Under the pieces are notes generated by a model. It was given only the letters and a program-made list of their open reading frames with translations, searched no databases and was not told where the DNA came from. From positions 62,001 to 126,000 of the forward strand of contig CAKRSV010000004.1 in NCBI GenBank assembly GCA_934401915.1: a stretch of DNA of 64,000 nt. The letters are read 5' to 3'. The position numbers and the translations under genes were made by a program. Source of the DNA: an uncultured Lachnospiraceae bacterium. GTDB lineage: Bacteria; Bacillota; Clostridia; Lachnospirales; Lachnospiraceae. Shown here in pieces: positions 16,489 through 24,600 of the stretch. Position 1 is the first letter of the stretch. Each line of letters starts with the position of its first letter.

Positions 16489-18330
16489 ATGAATAAAACG
16501 GACAAAGATCAAAATCATTTCGTGCTGATCGGATTGGCAGTTGTGCTTGTATTTCTGATCGTATGTCCTATCGCTGCGATATTTGCAAAGGCGGTCATCA
16601 TGGATGGCCGCCTTGATCTGTATCACGCGTGGAACATCCTGAGGAATACGGAAAATGTAACGATGATCGGAAACTCCTTTTTGCTGGGAGTGCTGGTGGT
16701 GGTGCTTTCCACGGTGATCGCGGCTCCGCGTGCCTATCTGTTTTCCCGCACGAAATTTGCAAAGTACAAAGTATATGATATTATTTTTATGATCCCCTTT
16801 ATGACGCCGCCGTATATCGCGTCGATGGGCTGGATCCTTTTTATGCAGAAGAAGGGGCTTTTGCAGCAGCTTCTCCCGGCAGCAGAAGGGTGCGAAAAGA
16901 TATTCTTTTCCCTGGGCGGACTGGTGCTCGTTATGAGTCTGCATGTGTTTCCGTTTATGCTGACGATGCTGAAAAATGCCATGCGGAACATTCCTTCCAG
17001 TCTGGAAGAGACCGGAGCGGTGTTTGGAGCCGGATTCGGGGCGAGGGTGCGCAGGATCTTTCTGCCGCTGCTGAGTGGAAACTATGCGATCGGCGTGCCC
17101 TATTTTTCCGTAATATCGACGTCGCTGATCAATCTGCGGGGCTATGGACTTGCACCGGGCAATTTTACCTGGGGGCACTATATAGAGCTGTTCACGGAGA
17201 ACACCAAAGGGATAAGCGCCCTGAAAAACAGCGTGTTCCTTGCGGTCACATCGGCGGCGATCTGTGCGGTGCTGGGAACGCTGCTTGCGCTGAGCGTCCA
17301 CAGGTCAAAATCGCGGCTGCGCAGGGTGGTGGAGATGATTGGCCTGCTTCCAGAGATGCTTCCCGGAATCGTTCTGGTCATCGGGATCATGTTGTTCTGG
17401 AATCAGATCTATCAGGTCATACCGCTTTACAATACGCTGGGGATCATGGTATTAGCCTATGTGGTGCTGTTTCTTCCGTATACGGTTCAGTATGTCACCT
17501 CGTCCCTCACGCAGGTAAGCGACAGCCTGACCGCAGCAGGCAGGGTATTTGGCGGCAGTCCTTTGTATATTCTGCTGCACATCACGCTGCCGTTGATAAA
17601 GCCGGGAATCGTGACAGGATTTATGATGACCTTTATCATCGCATTCCGGGAGCTGGTGACAGCCAGCCTGATCGCGCCGCCCAACACGCTGGTGGTGTCG
17701 ACCTATATTATGCGTGAGTTTGAACAGGGAAGCGTTTCCGGCGGCATGGCAATGGCAGTGCTGGACTGCGCTTACGGCACATGGACGCCGGAAAAAGGCG
17801 ATGACCGGGAGGAGGCTGCATTGACAGTCCGAGAACTCCTTGACAAAATGCCGCTGGTGTTTCTCCCCGTTCCCCAATACGGCCGCGGGCTGGATCTGCT
17901 TTGTCTTTTACACCGGCTGTTGCCCGGACAGACCTATTACGGGGATGAGCACTTTTGCAGGCAGGTAGAAATCGCAGCGCACGAAGAAAAATGGTATCGA
18001 TGTGCGTCCATAAAACCGCTGCGGCAGGTACAGCCGGATGCGGACGAAAAGGAAGGGATCATTTTCCTGAGTGACCCGCAGCTGCGTGGGGAGACCGGCA
18101 GGCGCGCTATGGAACTGCTGGAGCTGGGAGCTGCCGGGATGATGACAGGGACAGTGGATAAAGGCAGTCTGAGCGAAAGACTGATCGATAGCGGAGCGAT
18201 GAGGATGTGCAGGTATCCGGTTCATCTGAATGATGCGATGTGCCGGGAACTGATCCGGCAGAACCGGTTTCAGAAAGTGATCCGTTACCACAGCCCGGAA
18301 TACGCTTACGGGCGCAGAATCGAGGTATAG
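16489..18330 (+). pseudogene. iron-type ABC permease with internal deletion, fused to the 3' part of an MBL-fold gene
   Basis: One open frame of about 613 codons made of three pieces. Residues 1 to about 202 are the first permease half, ending LLSGNYAIG. At about 17095 it jumps in frame to the start of the second half (VPYFSVISTSL), losing roughly 100 residues. At about 17765, after GGMAMAVL, the permease ends and a C-terminal metallo-beta-lactamase-like segment begins (PVPQYGRGLDLL, YGDEHF, IIFLSDPQL, HLNDAM). Whether this chimera is translated is unknown, but it cannot form a normal transporter. Confidence 0.7.
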
Positions 18331-18583
18331 AGACAAGGATTGTTAAGAATTAGCGTAGCAATTCGGAAGTACATTCTGGAAATCTGACATTACAGAAGAA
18401 ATATTGTCAGTAATTAATGGGAGTACCAATAACGCTGAGAAACTGATAAATGAAAACTGCCGGGATATGTATTGTTAGGGAAAAAGATTTTTGAAATTTC
18501 ACTCTACGATTGTATAAATGCGGATATCAGGGTAAAATAGTAGTGGTGATAAAATTTTGATAAAGTTATGATAGGAGATAGCT

Positions 18584-18841
18584 GTGATACAGATTAGACC
18601 GATTTCGGATTTGCGAAATAAATTTACAGAGATAGAGAGCCTTGTGGGAGAAGGAGAACCGGTATATCTGACAAAAAATGGGTATGGCTCTATGGTTGTT
18701 TTAAGTCTGGAAGCATATTCGAGGCTGACAGAAGGAGTGGAGACCGCTTTGGACGAAGCAGACCAGGCAGCCACAGAAGATAATAGCCGATATACACATG
18801 AAGAAGTATTTTCCAGGATTCGTAGGAGGGTAAATGACTGA
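18584..18841 (+). CDS. Phd/YefM-type antitoxin
   Basis: 85 residues. IRPISDLRNKFTEIESLVGEGEPVYLTKNGYGSMVVLSLEAY is the classic Phd/YefM N-terminal DNA-binding domain. The C-terminus is the disordered toxin-binding tail. It starts at GTG behind AGGAGATA. The next gene is a RelE/ParE-type toxin that overlaps its stop but is internally deleted. The 253 bases upstream hold no recognisable gene. Confidence 0.85.
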   Translation: MIQIRPISDLRNKFTEIESLVGEGEPVYLTKNGYGSMVVLSLEAYSRLTEGVETALDEADQAATEDNSRYTHEEVFSRIRRRVND

Positions 18842-19032
18842 AAAAAAGTGTAAATTACGGTATTTATCTTTATATCCCGTATCATTCTTTAATGGAACGG
18901 AGATATCCATATTATCGAATTTATGTAAAGAATTATGTTATCTGGTATGTGGTTATAGATGATGGCAGCAGTAAAATAATGGAAATACGAAGGTTATTAT
19001 ATAATAAGCAGGATATGGAAACATTACTATAA
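18834..19032 (+). pseudogene. RelE/ParE-type toxin, internal deletion
   Basis: GTAGGAGGG and ATG at 18834 open MTEKKCKLRYLSLY, a typical toxin start. At about 18872 the frame shifts and the C-terminal part appears in another frame: PYHSLMERRYPYYRIYVKNY, then VIDDGSSKIMEIRRLLYNKQD, ending at 19032. About 45 central residues are missing compared with family length near 100. The antitoxin just upstream is intact, so this locus is probably an unarmed addiction module. Confidence 0.75.
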
Positions 19033-19055
19033 ATATTTAGAACAAGGAGATAACC

Positions 19056-19547
19056 ATGAACAGCATTTTTCACAGAATCAGTGTAAGAAAATATGAACAA
19101 AGAGCAGTAGAACCGGAAAAGATAGAGATGATGCTAAAAGCGGCAATGGCAGCGCCTTCTGCATGCAATCAACAGCCTTGGGAATTCTATGTGGTAACCG
19201 ACAAAGAACTCATAGGGCAGTTGTCAGAGGCATCTCCATATGCAAAATGTGCAAAGGAGGCTCCGGTAGTGTTTGTTCCCTGTTTTCGGTCAGAGGGCAT
19301 AGCTCCGGAATATTTCAATATCGACATGAGTGCTGCTGTTGAAAACCTCCTGTTAGAGGCAGATACGTTGGGACTTGGTGCAGTATGGATGGGCATTTCC
19401 CCGGATGAGGGGAGAATGGAAGCCGTGCGGAAGGTACTGGACATTCCGGCGAACTTAAATGCTTTTGCCCTGGTGCCTTGCGGCTATCCGGCAGAAGGGC
19501 GGGAGCAGGAGAACCGATATGAGGAAAACAGAGTACATTATCGATAA
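19056..19547 (+). CDS. nitroreductase family protein
   Basis: 163 residues, short but complete for the small clostridial nitroreductases. FMN-binding residues are visible in HRISVRKYEQRAVEPEK (residues 5-21) and AAMAAPSACNQQPWEFYVV. VENLLLEADTLGLGAVWMG is the conserved central helix, and YPAEGREQENRYEENRVHY the C-terminal region. It likely reduces nitro or quinone compounds with NAD(P)H. AACAAGGAGATAACC precedes the ATG. Confidence 0.9.
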   Translation: MNSIFHRISVRKYEQRAVEPEKIEMMLKAAMAAPSACNQQPWEFYVVTDKELIGQLSEASPYAKCAKEAPVVFVPCFRSEGIAPEYFNIDMSAAVENLLLEADTLGLGAVWMGISPDEGRMEAVRKVLDIPANLNAFALVPCGYPAEGREQENRYEENRVHYR

Positions 19548-19571
19548 AAAAATATCGATATAATGATGAAT

Positions 19572-19600
19572 TTGCATTGAAAATGCTTGGTGCATATGAT
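19572..19600 (+). promoter_or_regulatory. promoter of the type I toxin transcript
   Basis: TTGCAT (19572-19577), 17 bases, TATGAT (19595-19600). The leader that follows has CGGAGGG (19647-19653) paired with CCCTCCG (19661-19667). The same CCCTCC can instead pair with the toxin Shine-Dalgarno GGAGGG at 19702-19707. Confidence 0.6.
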
Positions 19601-19716
19601 AAAATTCTATTGGGTGCCACCATAACGGTAGGCGGTTGATCCTCTGCGGAGGGACTGTGACCCTCCGATTACATAGAAACCCGTAAGGGAATCAATGGAA
19701 AGGAGGGCTAAGCCAT

Positions 19717-19815
19717 ATGAGTATTGTTGATTTTGTTGCAGTAGCGAGCTTCGGCTTAACCTGCTTTGGATTAGGATATTCCTTTGGTAAAGATAATAGT
19801 AAGACACAAAAATAG
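19717..19815 (+). CDS. small hydrophobic peptide, candidate type I toxin
   Basis: 32 residues: one membrane segment (about residues 3-22, FVAVASFGLTCFGLGYSFG) followed by a charged tail KDNSKTQK. Size, single helix and polar tail match TxpA/Fst-type and holin-like toxins. Its ribosome binding site AAAGGAGGG is complementary to a leader segment and could be masked. A convergent promoter downstream would make an antisense RNA over the 3' end. Toxicity is inferred, not shown. Confidence 0.6.
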   Translation: MSIVDFVAVASFGLTCFGLGYSFGKDNSKTQK

Positions 19816-19898
19816 CCGCCCCGACCTGACAAGTTGAGCGACTATTTTTAGTTGATTGATTTAATGGGGCAACCGTCTATCGGTGGTTCCCTTTTTGT
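19806..19898 (-). ncRNA. candidate antisense antitoxin RNA
   Basis: Starts just after the minus-strand promoter at 19905-19933. It runs about 93 nt and ends at a hairpin (AAAAATAG with CTATTTTT, 19808-19849) that gives a T-run on the minus strand. It overlaps the last codons and the whole 3' untranslated region of the toxin mRNA. Confidence 0.5.
19866..19896 (+). terminator. intrinsic terminator of the toxin mRNA
   Basis: GGGGCAACC and GGTGGTTCCC form a stem followed by TTTTT, placing the end of the toxin mRNA beyond the whole antisense RNA region. Confidence 0.6.
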
Positions 19899-19904
19899 AT
19901 ACTC

Positions 19905-19933
19905 AATATACCATGTATTGGTTGAAAATACAA
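19905..19933 (-). promoter_or_regulatory. convergent promoter for the antisense RNA
   Basis: On the minus strand TTGTAT (19933-19928), 17 bases, TATATT (19910-19905). Spacing is optimal. Confidence 0.55.
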
Positions 19934-20194
19934 CTGAAAAATCACGTTATCCATATCCAATGGCAGGCAAAGCGTTTTATTCCCAAAGGGTAAAATCTTC
20001 GAGCCTATATAGTAATTAGGAAAGGGACGCTCCGTTTTGTTAGTGTTTTCACAACATAAAAAGGGCGGTTGGCGCATATTGCTGTCGGGAACGGATAAAA
20101 AAGCCGATATATGCCATAATGCAGCAAAGGGAAGAAGCTAGATTTCGCATCGTCCCTTCCTGATAAGTTACTCAGAAATGGGGATTAAAACGGC

Positions 20195-20917
20195 ATGAGA
20201 ATAGCAATATGTGATGATGAAAAGGCAATGCAGCAGTGGATAGCAGAACGGGTATGTCGCGTGGAAAAAGAAGCGGATATCTGTCTGTTTGCAACCGGGG
20301 AAGAACTGCTTGCCTTTGAAAAGACAATCGATATTTTATTTCTGGATATTCAGATGAAGGGTATGGATGGAATGGAAGTTGCCAGACAGCTACGCAGCCG
20401 GCAGCAGAAGACCATCCTTATTTTTGTGACGGCATTGGAGGACTATGTTTTTCAGGCATTTGATGTGGGAGCTTTTCATTATCTGGTAAAACCAATCCCG
20501 GAGGAAAAGTTTACAGAGGTACTGAAAAAGGCGCAAAAGGAGTGGCAGGAGGAACAGGAACGTCTGCAATGCCACGACACACCCGCAGAGGAAAAGTATG
20601 TACTGGTCAAAAACGGCGGTGTACGAAACAGGGTGTTGTGTAAAGATATTGTATACGCGGAAGTGTTTAACCGTAAGATTGTGCTACATACGAGAAAGGA
20701 AGACATTGAATATTATGGAAAAATGTCTGAGCTGGAGAGGCAGGTAGGAGATTCCTTTTTCAGACCCCACAGGGCATACCTTGTGAACCTTCAGTATGTG
20801 GAAAAATACAATGCCACAGCTATCTATCTGGAGCGTGGAATAGCACTGATTTCCAAACAGAAGTTTCCGGTTTTTGTCAGGGAATATATGAAATATAACC
20901 AAAGGGGAAGAAAATAG
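20195..20917 (+). CDS. LytTR-type response regulator (AgrA-like)
   Basis: 240 residues. The receiver domain has the acidic pair in AICDDEKAM and the phosphorylated Asp in DILFLDIQMKGMDG (about residue 53). From about residue 135 a LytTR DNA-binding domain reads YVLVKNGGVRNRVLCKDIVY to FFRPHRAYLVNLQYVEKY. It is directly followed by an AgrC-like kinase. No agrB or agrD gene is present nearby, so the input signal is unknown. Base composition is AT-richer than the cobalamin region. Confidence 0.92.
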   Translation: MRIAICDDEKAMQQWIAERVCRVEKEADICLFATGEELLAFEKTIDILFLDIQMKGMDGMEVARQLRSRQQKTILIFVTALEDYVFQAFDVGAFHYLVKPIPEEKFTEVLKKAQKEWQEEQERLQCHDTPAEEKYVLVKNGGVRNRVLCKDIVYAEVFNRKIVLHTRKEDIEYYGKMSELERQVGDSFFRPHRAYLVNLQYVEKYNATAIYLERGIALISKQKFPVFVREYMKYNQRGRK

Positions 20918-20929
20918 GAGAGGTATGGT

Positions 20930-22297
20930 TTGGCAATGGAGCAATACTGGGCAGTTGTTTCCAATTTCATGCGGGTTGTAAGTTTTATTCTGGAAGGATA
21001 TTTTGTTTTCCGGGGAATGAAGCCTTTTCTCAGCCCAAAAAGACGGGGAAAATGCATTGGTATCACTTACATGGTGGTAATGCTTCTATTATATGTGGTT
21101 CCTGTGGAAATTTATTATCCCAGGGCATTGGGAATGCTGGCAGTTTTGGCGGTTATGTACCTGACAGACAGGAGAAATCCGCGGCAGAAATTGGTGTTAG
21201 GCATCGTGTTGTACTTCATACTGTGGATTGCCGGAGGTATGTCCCTGCTACCAAGGCAGATGGCATTTTCTCTGTGGATAAATAAACCTTTCATGCTGGA
21301 GCATCCGTGGCTGCAATGGGGAAGCTATCTGATAGTGGAAGGGCTTACCTGTGTGCTGGACGGGGTGCTTTTATATGGAATGATAACCGCACTTCATAAA
21401 GAATATCGGAATAAGGCGGAGGAGGTAAGCGGCAGGGAACTGGTACTGTTGTTGATTGTACTTTTTATGTCCTTGACAGGGTATTTTGCTTTTACTCTGT
21501 TTTCCGATTTTTATCTGGATGCAACGGGAAAATATATCTGGAATGAGCATAGGAGCTATACGATTCTGCAAACTCTGTACCAGGCAGGCTGTTGTCTGGT
21601 CATATTTCTGATGCTTATCGTATATCAACAAATCAAAGAGAAACAGCAGGAGGAAAAAGAGGCTGTGGTTCTGGCACAGCAGCTTGAGAATGTGACACAT
21701 TATATTGAGAATGTAGAAGAACTGTATCGGGACATCCGGGGGCTCAAGCATGATATAGGAAACCACATAGCGGTACTGGAAAGCCTGTATGAGGGACACC
21801 GGCAGGAGGAACTGGAAACGTATCTGTCATCCCTGAAAGAAAGTTATCAGCAAAATACCGAAGAAATCAGAACCGGCAATCCGGTTACCGATGTGATTCT
21901 AAACAGTAAGAAAAAGGAGGCGGCAGAAAAAGGCATTGTCTTTGTCTGTGACTTTTACTATCCTACAGAGAGTAAAATCAGTGCGTTTGATGTCAGTGTA
22001 CTGTTAAACAATGCCATTGCCAATGCCATGGAAGGGACGGTTTCCTGTGACAGACCCTATATCCGGCTTTCTTCTTATCGCAGGAAAAATGTTTATTTTA
22101 TAGAAATAGAAAACCGGGTACAGCACCCCGTGGAGGTAGCAGAGGACACAGGGCTTCCCAGCACCACGAAAACAGATGGTGATAATCATGGATTCGGACT
22201 GCGTAACATGCGCAAAATCGCCCGGAAATATTATGGTGACATTGCGGTAGAGCAAAAGGATCATATGTTTCAGCTCAGTATCATGCTGATGATGTAG
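20930..22297 (+). CDS. AgrC-like sensor histidine kinase (GHKL ATPase)
   Basis: About 455 residues. Six or seven N-terminal membrane helices are followed by a short coiled coil and the phosphoacceptor region DIRGLKHDIGNHIAVLESL (His in KHD). The C-terminal GHKL ATPase has the N box LLNNAIANAMEGT and G box GFGLRNMRK. GGAGAGG lies 6 bases before a TTG at 20930 and 12 before the ATG at 20936, so TTG is the more likely start. The Shine-Dalgarno overlaps the response-regulator stop, so the pair is coupled. Confidence 0.9.
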   Translation: MAMEQYWAVVSNFMRVVSFILEGYFVFRGMKPFLSPKRRGKCIGITYMVVMLLLYVVPVEIYYPRALGMLAVLAVMYLTDRRNPRQKLVLGIVLYFILWIAGGMSLLPRQMAFSLWINKPFMLEHPWLQWGSYLIVEGLTCVLDGVLLYGMITALHKEYRNKAEEVSGRELVLLLIVLFMSLTGYFAFTLFSDFYLDATGKYIWNEHRSYTILQTLYQAGCCLVIFLMLIVYQQIKEKQQEEKEAVVLAQQLENVTHYIENVEELYRDIRGLKHDIGNHIAVLESLYEGHRQEELETYLSSLKESYQQNTEEIRTGNPVTDVILNSKKKEAAEKGIVFVCDFYYPTESKISAFDVSVLLNNAIANAMEGTVSCDRPYIRLSSYRRKNVYFIEIENRVQHPVEVAEDTGLPSTTKTDGDNHGFGLRNMRKIARKYYGDIAVEQKDHMFQLSIMLMM

Positions 22298-22304
22298 TTA
22301 CTCC

Positions 22305-22333
22305 TTGAAAATGCCTATTGCTGGCAATATACT
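22305..22333 (+). promoter_or_regulatory. promoter for the DUF4869/ATPase pair
   Basis: TTGAAA (22305-22310), 17 bases, TATACT (22328-22333), about 79 bases before the DUF4869 gene. Confidence 0.55.
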
Positions 22334-22411
22334 ATATGATATAAGTGTCAAAACAGATATTCGTTTCCGGAAGCAGAATAGCAACCTTTTAACGGAAAGG
22401 ACAGGAGTAGT

Positions 22412-22849
22412 ATGTTAAAGATATTCTTTGGAAAGAAAGAAGAAGCTATTTATAATACAGCGGTTTATTTTAAAAATACATTTCAGGATGAATGGATAAC
22501 AGATTCCTTTTCGGCAGAGATGATAAAGGATGTGGATAAGTCAGTAGTAGTCGGACCACACATGATAGAAAGTCCTGTATTAGGACCCATTACACCAAGG
22601 GAATTGTCTGGTGGAGTAAAGACTTTGATTTTGATATACAAAGACAGGGAGCATCTATTTAACGCTTCTAATTGTGGGGATAATTGTGCAAAATGGCTGC
22701 TGAAAATGGGGGAACGGGAAGATATAACGATAAATCTGCGCCATCTCATGGATTTTGGCAATGGAACGTTTGAAATTGAAGTTATCAATAATGGCAGGAT
22801 TGTACACGATATGACAGAACTGGTAGATGCTGCCGGTGAGTATGTATAA
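22412..22849 (+). CDS. DUF4869 family protein
   Basis: 145 residues. The N-terminus MLKIFFGK and the block LSGGVKTLILIYKDREHLFNASNCGDNCAKWLLKMGER are the parts I associate with DUF4869. Function is unknown. AACGGAAAGGACAGGAG precedes the ATG. The gene ends 11 bases before an ATP-binding protein and shares a promoter with it. The pair occurs as a unit, which suggests the two proteins work together. Confidence 0.75.
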   Translation: MLKIFFGKKEEAIYNTAVYFKNTFQDEWITDSFSAEMIKDVDKSVVVGPHMIESPVLGPITPRELSGGVKTLILIYKDREHLFNASNCGDNCAKWLLKMGEREDITINLRHLMDFGNGTFEIEVINNGRIVHDMTELVDAAGEYV

Positions 22850-22860
22850 GGAGGAAGGGT

Positions 22861-23823
22861 GTGAAAGGGAAACATAGTATTACAGTTGGAAATAATATCC
22901 TCCAATATAAATTTGAAATTTGTCGGAACATTACCATTATCAAAGGGGACAGTGCCACCGGAAAAACAACACTGGTTGAGTTAATTCAGGAGTATTATGA
23001 GAACGGCGAACAGAGTGGAATTACGTTGCAATGTGATAAAGAATGTGTTGTTCTGGAGGGAAGGCAGTGGAAAGTGTTACTTCAAACAATACAGGATTCC
23101 ATAGTATTTATTGATGAGGGAAATTCGTTTGTGGCAACCGATGATTTTGCAGATGCAGTAAAACATTCAGATAATTACTATGTAATTGTAACCAGGGAAA
23201 GTCTGCCGGCACTTCCTTATAGTGTAGATGAAATTTATGGAATAAAATCTTCTGGTAAATATGGGACATTACAGAAAACTTATCAGGAATTTTATCGGAT
23301 TTATGACAGACCAGAGAGGGTGGAACAGTTTTGCCCGAAGACAGTTATCGTAGAAGATTCCAATGCAGGATATGAATTTTTTGCCTATATAGGGAAAGAA
23401 AAGGGATGGAAGGCAGTAAGTGCAAAAGGAAAATCGAATATCTTCAAGGTTTTGAGCCAGTATGGAGAAGACAGAGTGCTTGTGATTGCTGATGGAGCAG
23501 CATTTGGACCCGAAATGGACAGGGTGGTAAAAAGACTGGCTTCAAAGAAAAATGCGGTACTCTACCTGCCGGAGTCTTTTGAGTGGTTGATTCTAAAATC
23601 GGGAGTTGTCAGAGAAAGAGAAATTGTGACGGTATTGGAGAATCCAAGTGAATACATTGAAAGTGAAAGATATATGAGCTGGGAACAGTTTTTTACAGCA
23701 TTTCTGGTGGAAAAGACTTCGGATTCCTATTTACGGTATGCAAAAGGAAAGTTGAATCCTTCGTATAAAAATGAGAAAATCGCAGATAAAATTGCAGGGG
23801 AGATTCCACTAGGGTTATTATAG
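22861..23823 (+). CDS. uncharacterised P-loop ATPase partnered with DUF4869
   Basis: 320 residues from a GTG behind GGAGGAAGG. Walker A is IIKGDSATGKTTLVELI (about residues 25-41). A Walker B-like SIVFIDEGNSFV and a following YYVIVTRESLP strand complete a compact nucleotide-binding fold. The second half has TVIVEDSNAGYEFF and, about 45 residues later, VLVIADGAAFGPEMDR, an arrangement reminiscent of the acidic residues of a TOPRIM domain. No ABC signature motif is seen. It could be a reduced OLD-like enzyme, but that is inference. Confidence 0.65.
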   Translation: MKGKHSITVGNNILQYKFEICRNITIIKGDSATGKTTLVELIQEYYENGEQSGITLQCDKECVVLEGRQWKVLLQTIQDSIVFIDEGNSFVATDDFADAVKHSDNYYVIVTRESLPALPYSVDEIYGIKSSGKYGTLQKTYQEFYRIYDRPERVEQFCPKTVIVEDSNAGYEFFAYIGKEKGWKAVSAKGKSNIFKVLSQYGEDRVLVIADGAAFGPEMDRVVKRLASKKNAVLYLPESFEWLILKSGVVREREIVTVLENPSEYIESERYMSWEQFFTAFLVEKTSDSYLRYAKGKLNPSYKNEKIADKIAGEIPLGLL

Positions 23824-23867
23824 AAACCCCAAAAATTCTAATTGGAAATATCCACGCAGTATATTGA

Positions 23868-24485
23868 GTTTCCGGTTTTTCCACCTTTTTTATCGATGTG
23901 GCAATGGGAATCCTTACCATACTGTTCAACCGGCAGATTATGAAATATCTTGGTGCCAACGCACTTGCGGTTTATGGACCGGTGATCAATGTCAGCACCT
24001 TTGTCCAGTGTTGCGCTTATAGTGTGGGGCAGGCAGCACAGCCTATCATCTCCATGAACTTTGGCGCGAAAAAAGGAGAGCGTATCAGGGAAACACTTCG
24101 TCTGGCATTATGGACGGCAGCATTTTTCGGGGTGTTCTGGACGGTATTGAGTATGGCATGTCCAAACCTGTATATGCGGATTTTTATGAATCCGACACCG
24201 GAAATACTGAAGATAGCTCCGGACATTGTCAGGACGTATGCGGTGTCCTTTTTGCTTTTGCCCTTTAATATTTTTTCCACCTATTATTTTCAGGCTATCA
24301 TGAAGCCGAGGGCAGCGTTTATTGTGTCGGTGGCAAGGGGAACGGTCATCAGTGGCATACTGATATTCCTTCTTCCGGTACTGGCGGGCGCAGACTCTAT
24401 ATGGTTTGCCATGCCGATTACGGAGTTTGTTGTTATGATCTATGCGGCAGTTACCATGAAAAAATATACCAGAGCGCTGCCGTAA
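23868..24485 (+). pseudogene. MATE family efflux transporter, C-terminal half only
   Basis: The recognisable sequence starts right after a TGA at about 23,865 with SGFSTFFIDVAMGILTILFNRQIM. It continues through VQCCAYSVGQAAQPIISMNFGAKKG to the end of a MATE protein (about 205 residues). The N-terminal six helices and start are gone. It is of a different MATE subgroup from the N-terminal half at 6154-6894, so the two are probably not pieces of one gene. Confidence 0.75.
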
Positions 24486-24600
24486 GAAAGGGGCAGTCTG
24501 GCTTCACACCGTAAAAAAGCCTGTTCACAACATTTCCCTTTATTTCACAAAATCCGATGTCGAAACAAAGAGTAACAAAACAACAGGAGGACACGGAAGT

